Source of the DNA: GWA1-39-11 sp964640435
GTDB taxonomy: Bacteria > Patescibacteriota > Microgenomatia > Levybacterales > GWA1-39-11
Assembly: GCA_964640435.1 (NCBI GenBank)
Contig: CAZXFJ010000002.1
Coordinates: forward strand, 1 to 64,000
Length of the DNA: 64,000 bases
Reading direction: 5' to 3'
The position numbers and the translations under genes are program-made. The notes beneath the pieces are model-generated. The model searched no databases, had not been told where the DNA came from, and was given only the letters and a program-made list of their open reading frames with translations. Each line of letters begins with the position of its first letter. Within the stretch, counting starts at the first letter, position 1. Positions 60,308 to 64,000 of the stretch are shown here, piece after piece.

Positions 60308-61119
60308 AAAGAAAATTAAGAATTTATTGTATTCTCGCTGACGAAAATTTATTCCATCCTCATTATTTTAATGGAATAATAAAGGGGCTTAGTAAAAAAG
60401 GTTATAAGGTTGTTGGTTTAACACTTGCGCTGGATAAATATAAAAGGGGTTTTGCAAATGCTGTATTTGAACAAATATACTTATGGGGCTTATTACCATT
60501 TGCATTTATTGCTACAAACTCATTAGTCAGAACCGGTCTCTTTCGGTTAGGTTTATTAAGGCATAAGACTGTTCGTGGAGTCGCTTTACTACATAATATA
60601 CCTGTTTACGAAACTTTTAATGTAAATGATAAGACGCACCTCTCTTATCTATCCAAAAAAAATATAGATATCATTATTTCTTCAAATGGACAAATTTTTA
60701 AGAAAGATTTACTTAAGCTTCCTAAAGTTGCTGCAATAAATAGGCACTCTGCATTGTTACCCTCTTATGGAGGGGTATTGCCAATCTTTTGGGCTATGAA
60801 AAAAAAGGAGAAAAAGCTTGGAACTAGTGTACATTATATGGTTGAAAAGATAGATAAAGGTGATATTCTAGCACAATATTCGTTTGAGAACGAAAAGGGG
60901 AGTTCACTATTCGAGAACTATATGTACGCATTCAATTTAAGTATTCCTGCGACTATCGATGCAATTGAAAATATTTTAAACAAGAAAACGATAAAAAAGT
61001 TTAGACACAATAAGAATGAATATTTTTCTTTTCCAGAGAGAAAAATGATAAAAATGTTTAAGAAAACCAACAAGCCTTTTAGACTGAAAGATGTTATGAA
61101 ATTTTATACAATATATTAA
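60304..61119 (+). CDS. Formyltransferase-family protein, putative sugar N-formyltransferase
   Basis: This 271-residue protein carries the formyltransferase catalytic set: Asn146-Arg147-His148 in AAINRHSALLPSYGG and Asp184 in EKIDKGDIL. These are the residues of methionyl-tRNA formyltransferase and sugar N-formyltransferases that use N10-formyl-tetrahydrofolate. The C-terminal domain of the tRNA enzyme is absent, and the setting is a glycan locus beside a deacetylase, so an amino-sugar acceptor is likely. It begins with GTG overlapping the deacetylase stop. The N-terminal 90 residues have unusual hydrophobic content (LWGLLPFAFIA) that may anchor it to the membrane. Confidence 0.78.
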   Translation: MKRKLRIYCILADENLFHPHYFNGIIKGLSKKGYKVVGLTLALDKYKRGFANAVFEQIYLWGLLPFAFIATNSLVRTGLFRLGLLRHKTVRGVALLHNIPVYETFNVNDKTHLSYLSKKNIDIIISSNGQIFKKDLLKLPKVAAINRHSALLPSYGGVLPIFWAMKKKEKKLGTSVHYMVEKIDKGDILAQYSFENEKGSSLFENYMYAFNLSIPATIDAIENILNKKTIKKFRHNKNEYFSFPERKMIKMFKKTNKPFRLKDVMKFYTIY

Positions 61120-62447
61120 TGCTTAAACTTATCCGTACTAATGTATACCTGTTGTTACTTCTTGCTATACTTGCTCTAGGCTTGATGCTTAGGACAAATA
61201 ACTTGTATACCTGGCCAAGACTTGGGGCAACATTTGATGAATACGCTTGGACTTGGCAAGGAATGAATATTATACAAAAAGGAGTTCCTATCTCTTGGTC
61301 ACCACATCCTCAATATAAAAATGCAAAAGATATAATTTATCAACGAACTCATTTCAGAATTGTTACACCATTTTTAGAACACCCGCCAATATTTGGTTTA
61401 GTTGCAGGATCGTTTGCAATTATTAATGGAGCGGACGACATGTATCATTTAACTATCGAAAATATTCGGCCTCTTGCGGTTATTCTTGGCCTCTTATCAA
61501 TATTAATGGTGTTTCTCTTAACGTCTGAAGTATATGACAAAAAAACTGGTCTAATCGCCTCACTTATTTACACGATTATTCCAACGATTGCTGTAGGTTC
61601 GCGAATTGTTCAGAATGAAAACTTTTTTATTCCTTTTTGGCTTCTCTCTCTTTGGCTAATTGTTAAATATATAAAAAATAAAAGGTCTCTCTATATGTAT
61701 TTTGCTGCAATAATCTGCGCATTACTTGTTCTTGCAAAGATACCCTGGATTGCCGCTGCTGGATCTATATTTTTAATCTTTATGTACTTGAAGCAATACA
61801 AAAACGCATTTATCTTTTTCATGATTCCTATTATCTCGCTCGTCATGTTTGTCATATACGGCTTCTATTTTGATAAAGACGTTTTTATTAATCTATGGGC
61901 ACTTCAATTAAATCGATACGATATAGCTTTTAATAGCATTTTTGCTCTTTTTACTGAGCCTTTTTTGGCAGATAGATATACAGTTGATGGGTGGATCTAT
62001 TTTGGATGGTTTGCCTTCATTTTATTACTCGTATCTGATTTTAAGAAAAATTATCCCGTTATTTTGGGGCTACTCGCGTACTTTTCAATCTTTATCTTCG
62101 CCATCCCCAATGAAGCTGGACATGGTTGGTATAGATATCCGTTTTATCCCTTCCTTGCTATTTCGCTAGCAATTTTTCTGAAAGAGTATTACAAGAAAAA
62201 CATTCTACTTACGTTCTTTTTTATTGTTTTTGTTGTAACTTCGCTTTTACAACTTTCATATGGTGTAAGCGTGGGCTTCTCATTTAAAATTTTTAGAGTT
62301 TTTCTACTATCTACAACTCTTATACTTCTCCCTCTGTTCTTTACGAATAAAAATTTAGTTAAACTCTCGCATTTATATTGTAATGCAATGCTTGGTGTAA
62401 TTTTACTGTTAAGTATTTGGTCAATTCTAAACTATAATGAGCAATAA
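61119..62447 (+). CDS. GT39/ArnT-like multi-pass glycosyltransferase
   Basis: This 442-residue protein with about eleven helices has Asp40-Glu41 in GATFDEYAWTWQGMNI and a second outer motif TPFLEHPPIFGLVAG (HPP). The helix bundle follows the GT39 plan, with GHGWYRYPFYPFLAI before the last helices. It uses a polyprenyl-phosphate donor at the outer face by family inference. It overlaps the preceding formyltransferase by one base. No large C-terminal domain is present, unlike most GT39 genes here, so it is the shortest of the group together with 47119. Confidence 0.84.
   Translation: MLKLIRTNVYLLLLLAILALGLMLRTNNLYTWPRLGATFDEYAWTWQGMNIIQKGVPISWSPHPQYKNAKDIIYQRTHFRIVTPFLEHPPIFGLVAGSFAIINGADDMYHLTIENIRPLAVILGLLSILMVFLLTSEVYDKKTGLIASLIYTIIPTIAVGSRIVQNENFFIPFWLLSLWLIVKYIKNKRSLYMYFAAIICALLVLAKIPWIAAAGSIFLIFMYLKQYKNAFIFFMIPIISLVMFVIYGFYFDKDVFINLWALQLNRYDIAFNSIFALFTEPFLADRYTVDGWIYFGWFAFILLLVSDFKKNYPVILGLLAYFSIFIFAIPNEAGHGWYRYPFYPFLAISLAIFLKEYYKKNILLTFFFIVFVVTSLLQLSYGVSVGFSFKIFRVFLLSTTLILLPLFFTNKNLVKLSHLYCNAMLGVILLLSIWSILNYNEQ
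62433..62438 (+). promoter_or_regulatory. Possible -10 box before the rmlD-like gene
   Basis: A perfect TATAAT ends 10 bases before the ATG at 62449 and overlaps the alternative ATG at 62437. It lies in the last codons of the GT39 gene. Confidence 0.3.
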
Positions 62448-62448
62448 T

Positions 62449-63288
62449 ATGAAAATATTAATTACAGGTGGGGATGGTCAATTGGCAAAATCTATAGCTG
62501 GATTTTATCCAGATGAAAATCTTGTTCTTGTAAGTAAAAAAGATCTTGATGTTACTGATAGGGATGGTGTTTTTCAAAAAATATCTGAACAAAAACCTGA
62601 TATAGTATTTCATTTTGCATCACTTACTCGAGGGGATGAATGCACTAAAAATCCTGAGCTGGCGCATAAAATAAATGTTGTGGGCACGGAAAATGTTGTA
62701 AAGGCAGTAAAGAGGTTAGGTATTGAACTGGTTTTTGTAAGTACTAACGAAGTTTTTGACGGGGAGAAAAAAGATCCTTATACTGAAGATGATTCACCAA
62801 ATCCAATAACCGTTGTTGGTGAAACGAAATATGATGCTGAAAAGAAAATTAGGGAAAATTTGGAAAAGTACTACATTATTAGAACTTCCTGGCTATTTAG
62901 TAAATGGAGTAACAATTTTCTCCAGGCCATATTTAAAAAAGCAAAAGATAAGAAAAGGGTGGAGCTTGTCGTAGATGAAGTAAGTTCACCTACATATTCA
63001 ATAGATCTTGCAAAAGCTATTAAAGAGCTTGTTGATACAGGTAAATATGGGATATATAACCTGGCAAATTCGGGACAAGCATCACGCCTTGAGTTTGCAA
63101 AAAAAGCATTTGAGTTAAAAGGACTATCTGATGTTGAAATTAATCCTTTACCTTTAGCCTCTTTTAATAGGTTATCAAAGCCACCTCTTTTTACTCCGTT
63201 GTCTATTAAGAAGGCAAACGGCTTAGGTATTAATATCAGAGACTGGGAAAGTGCATTAGCTGAATTTCTTTCAGAGAACAATATATGA
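62449..63288 (+). CDS. dTDP-4-dehydrorhamnose reductase-like protein (RmlD-like), catalytic Tyr missing
   Basis: This protein is an RmlD-like short-chain dehydrogenase/reductase with MKILITGGDGQLAKS, the nucleotide-binding VFHFASLTRGDECT, VSTNEVFDG, and RTSWLFSKWSNNFL. The usual Tyr-x3-Lys is altered: Val123 stands where Tyr is expected, before Gly-Glu-Thr-Lys127. RmlD makes dTDP-L-rhamnose from the 4-keto sugar with NADPH. The absent Tyr makes that reaction uncertain. I chose the ATG at 62449 over one at 62437, because it begins at the first beta strand. It overlaps the next GT2 gene by four bases. Confidence 0.78.
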   Translation: MKILITGGDGQLAKSIAGFYPDENLVLVSKKDLDVTDRDGVFQKISEQKPDIVFHFASLTRGDECTKNPELAHKINVVGTENVVKAVKRLGIELVFVSTNEVFDGEKKDPYTEDDSPNPITVVGETKYDAEKKIRENLEKYYIIRTSWLFSKWSNNFLQAIFKKAKDKKRVELVVDEVSSPTYSIDLAKAIKELVDTGKYGIYNLANSGQASRLEFAKKAFELKGLSDVEINPLPLASFNRLSKPPLFTPLSIKKANGLGINIRDWESALAEFLSENNI

Positions 63289-64000
63289 AAAAAAATAAAT
63301 TAATTTCTATTGTTATTCCTACTCGAAATTCTGCAATAGTTTTGGAGAATTGTCTCAAAAGCATAAAAGAGCAAAATTATAAACCCGTAGAAGTGATTAT
63401 TGCTGATGGTAGATCCACTGATAATGTTCGTGAACTTGCTGAAAAATATAATTGTCGATATTTTAAGTACAAAACACACTTACGTGAAGTCTATTTTGAT
63501 GCGCCTCACAAAATTAATTTTGGTGCGTCCAAAGCCAGGGGAGATTATATATATTGGTTAGATGCTGATATGGAATTAACCCCCAATCTTCTCGCAGAAG
63601 CGGTAAGGCTTTGTGAAGAGGGGGCTGGTGCTGTAATTTTACCTGAAGATTCATTCGGAGAAGGGATTTGGGCAAAAGCGAAACAACTTGAAAGAAGATG
63701 TTATTGGGGTGATGATTCTGTAGAATCTCCAAGATTTTTCAAAAAAAGTGTCTGGGAGGAGATTGGTGGATTTGATTTATCCCTTGGTGCTGGAGGAAAT
63801 GACTGGGATCTACATATACAAGTTCTTGAACATGGATACAAAGTTGCTCGAACAAAAAATATTGTACGACATAATGAAGGAAATTTAAATCTAATAAAAC
63901 TTTTTAAAAAAAGATTTATGTATGGTAGAGAAGCAGTTAAGTATATTGGTAAAAGACCCAAAGCGAGTTTTGCCAACTTCTTTCCGATAAGGTATTCCTA
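63285..64000 (+). CDS. GT2 glycosyltransferase (partial, cut at the right edge)
   Basis: The frame is open from the ATG at 63285 to the edge (238 complete codons). It starts MKKNKLISIVIPTRNSA, with IIADGRSTDN and the metal site YWLDADMELTP, then SVESPRFFKKSVWEEIGGFD and GGNDWDLHIQV, as in GT2 enzymes of the rhamnosyl/galactosyl type. It is linked by ATGA to the rmlD-like gene. The C-terminal end is outside the window, so membrane segments or extra domains cannot be judged. Confidence 0.85.
   Translation, partial: MKKNKLISIVIPTRNSAIVLENCLKSIKEQNYKPVEVIIADGRSTDNVRELAEKYNCRYFKYKTHLREVYFDAPHKINFGASKARGDYIYWLDADMELTPNLLAEAVRLCEEGAGAVILPEDSFGEGIWAKAKQLERRCYWGDDSVESPRFFKKSVWEEIGGFDLSLGAGGNDWDLHIQVLEHGYKVARTKNIVRHNEGNLNLIKLFKKRFMYGREAVKYIGKRPKASFANFFPIRYS

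Noticed and set aside
1..64000. CRISPR array or cas genes
   Set aside because: No regularly spaced repeats of suitable length and no Cas-like proteins were seen.
1..64000. Alternative genetic code with UGA as an amino acid
   Set aside because: Many genes end cleanly at TGA in ATGA overlaps, and no conserved protein needs read-through.

Overview
The window looks like a chromosomal stretch of an ultra-small bacterium of the Candidate Phyla Radiation (Patescibacteria), probably Microgenomates-like. This is an inference from gene content and style, because no ribosomal RNA or marker tree is available here. The DNA is AT-rich and very densely packed: no gap between genes exceeds 300 bases, and most neighbours overlap by 4 to 20 bases. 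TGA is an ordinary stop codon, so the recoded CPR lineages are excluded. Many transcription units start with a TATAAT-like box only 6 to 8 bases before the ATG, which points to leaderless mRNAs.

Region 1 (1 to about 4.7 kb) is the right end of an integrated mobile element. It holds a VirD4/TraG-like DNA-transfer ATPase cut by the window edge, small unknown proteins, an operator-controlled promoter and a large serine recombinase. The last codons of the recombinase run antisense through a tRNA-Glu(CTC) gene, so the tRNA 3' half is the likely attachment site.

Region 2 (4.8 to 13.6 kb) is a housekeeping patch: a DinB-fold protein, a split chromate-type transporter, an M49-like metallopeptidase, a family-4 uracil-DNA glycosylase lacking two cluster cysteines, an AlkZ-like winged-helix protein, purK, trhO and purB.

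Region 3 (13.6 kb to the right edge) is a 50 kb surface-glycan locus, almost all on the plus strand. It has about ten GT2 and three GT4 cytoplasmic glycosyltransferases and about eighteen multi-pass GT-C-like proteins: seven GT39/ArnT-like, two GT87-like, three YfhO, four PTPS-related and two large unclassified ones. It also has two Wzx-type flippases, two NodB-type proteins, a formyltransferase, galE and an rmlD-like gene. A workable model is that four DPM1-like GT2 enzymes charge polyprenyl phosphate with single sugars, the GT2/GT4 enzymes build lipid-linked oligosaccharides, the flippases export them, and the GT-C enzymes decorate glycans or proteins on the outer face. Repeated paralogs show that the locus grew by duplication and domain shuffling.
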